Assembly: GCA_037074765.1 (NCBI GenBank)
Contig: JBAMDO010000576.1
Span: forward strand, 682,001 to 746,000
Reading direction: 5' to 3'
Source of the DNA: Mansonella perstans
Lineage: Eukaryota; Nematoda; Chromadorea; Rhabditida; Onchocercidae
DNA: 64,000 nucleotides
How positions within the stretch are numbered: the stretch's first letter is position 1; every line of letters starts with the position of its first letter. Below are positions 63,126 through 64,000 of this stretch, piece by piece. The notes beneath the pieces are model-generated. The model was given only the letters and a program-made list of their open reading frames with translations, was not told where the DNA came from and searched no databases. The translations under genes and the position numbers were made by a program.

Positions 63126-64000
63126 CTGAAAATGGTTTATTACGTAAAATCGAATCATTTCTTAAATTCATGGAGCCACCTAATCTAAATGCTGAACAAA
63201 CTGTATTGCTCAGAAATTGGTTGAAAAGTTGTCCTTTCCTCGAGTAAATGTTATTCTAAAACTAGTGAAAAAGTTCCTGAGTGTTCAAGTAAAAAAAGGC
63301 GTAAATAAAATTCAACAAAAGTAATTTTGGGAATCCTAACTCAACTGACTTACAACTGCAACAAAATTATTGTTTAATAAACCATGAAAAATAAACGACA
63401 CCAATTTCATCCTGTATTTCAGTATACTCTGACATACTTTCAAAATACTGCAAATCTCATAATTTTTCTCTTCGTAATTTCTTCGTAATTCAAATCGTGT
63501 AACTTTTCTCTTTTATCTTGTGCTACAGCAGAGTTATCCAAAGTAGCAAAAAAATGGAATTCATGCAATCAATTTCAGTAATTTGTTCTGTGATCTATAA
63601 ATTTGTCCTCACAATCAAATCTTTCACTATTTCAGAATCTCACAGCTTTCAGCTATTTTAACAGCTGATGAATTTGAAGACACTCAACTAAAACTTTTAA
63701 ACTTGACAAGGATTAAATTTATATCTGTGCCTCAATCAAACATTTGCAATTACCGAAACAATTCCATAAGGATGCAAAACAAACGGTATGAATTATTAGA
63801 GCTTTTCAGTTTCAACTACATTTAAATTCAACTCTAAAAACTTAATCGCTAAACAATTTTCACTAAATTAACTCCGATAATTACATCTTTTTGCGTTAGT
63901 GCTTTTTCCACACAATGTTCTATCTAGTCTGATAAATTATCAAACAAAAAAGTGCCAGCCTTTTAAAGTGTCAAAATTTCTAAAATGAGATCAGAAAAAC
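63126..64000. other. 5' intron of ire-1 running out of the window
   Basis: No signal peptide or initiator exon with the required phase-0 donor is visible up to the window end, so the first ire-1 exon probably lies beyond 64000. The sequence is AT-rich with no other gene. Confidence 0.5.

Overview
This is AT-rich eukaryotic DNA that I read as a nematode chromosome segment, probably a parasitic clade III or filaria-like worm. The evidence is: short introns with TTTCAG-type acceptors; an acceptor-like TTTCAG/TTACAG just upstream of five initiator codons, as expected for spliced-leader trans-splicing; a degenerin-type DEG/ENaC channel; and a nematode-style beta-tubulin. Exact species is not determinable by eye. 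Genes were assembled exon by exon from frame, splice phase and family knowledge. I could not run any search.

Layout. At 0.3-0.65 kb (minus) there is a possible small secreted protein. At 4.9-7.5 kb (minus) lies most of a class 2 lipase. At 9.43-10.54 kb there is a fold-back element with two arms of about 460 bp around a 189-bp centre that keeps an open frame. At 12.6-12.8 kb (minus) there is a probable hAT transposase relic. At 14.6-18.2 kb (minus) lies TBL2, divergent from RER1 (19.4-21.2 kb, plus); the gap between them carries a 210-bp ATT microsatellite. eIF3 subunit L follows (22.7-27.4 kb, plus) and converges on a DEPDC1/LET-99-type DEP-domain gene (28.1-33.4 kb, minus). A 2-kb gap with a poly-T tract of about 110 nt leads to beta-tubulin (35.5-38.95 kb, plus). 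The rest, 41.75 kb to about 63.1 kb (minus), is ire-1, whose luminal half is interrupted by a 12.1-kb intron.

The most interesting structure is that intron. A complete degenerin-family channel gene lies inside it on the opposite strand (51.3-60.8 kb), and a likely 96-bp in-frame exon of ire-1 sits within the first intron of the channel gene, so the two genes are interdigitated. The channel gene shows two GC-AG introns, one of them at a point where two alternative 3' ends (a short or a 150-residue-longer cytoplasmic tail) are both phase-compatible, and a 15-bp micro-exon.

Functionally, three genes act at the ER: IRE1 (unfolded-protein sensor), TBL2 (ER WD40 protein, a PERK partner in mammals) and RER1 (Golgi-to-ER retrieval). 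eIF3L is translational, beta-tubulin and the LET-99-like protein concern microtubules and spindle, and the channel is probably neuronal or muscular. I see no operon, rRNA, convincing tRNA, CRISPR or prokaryotic content.
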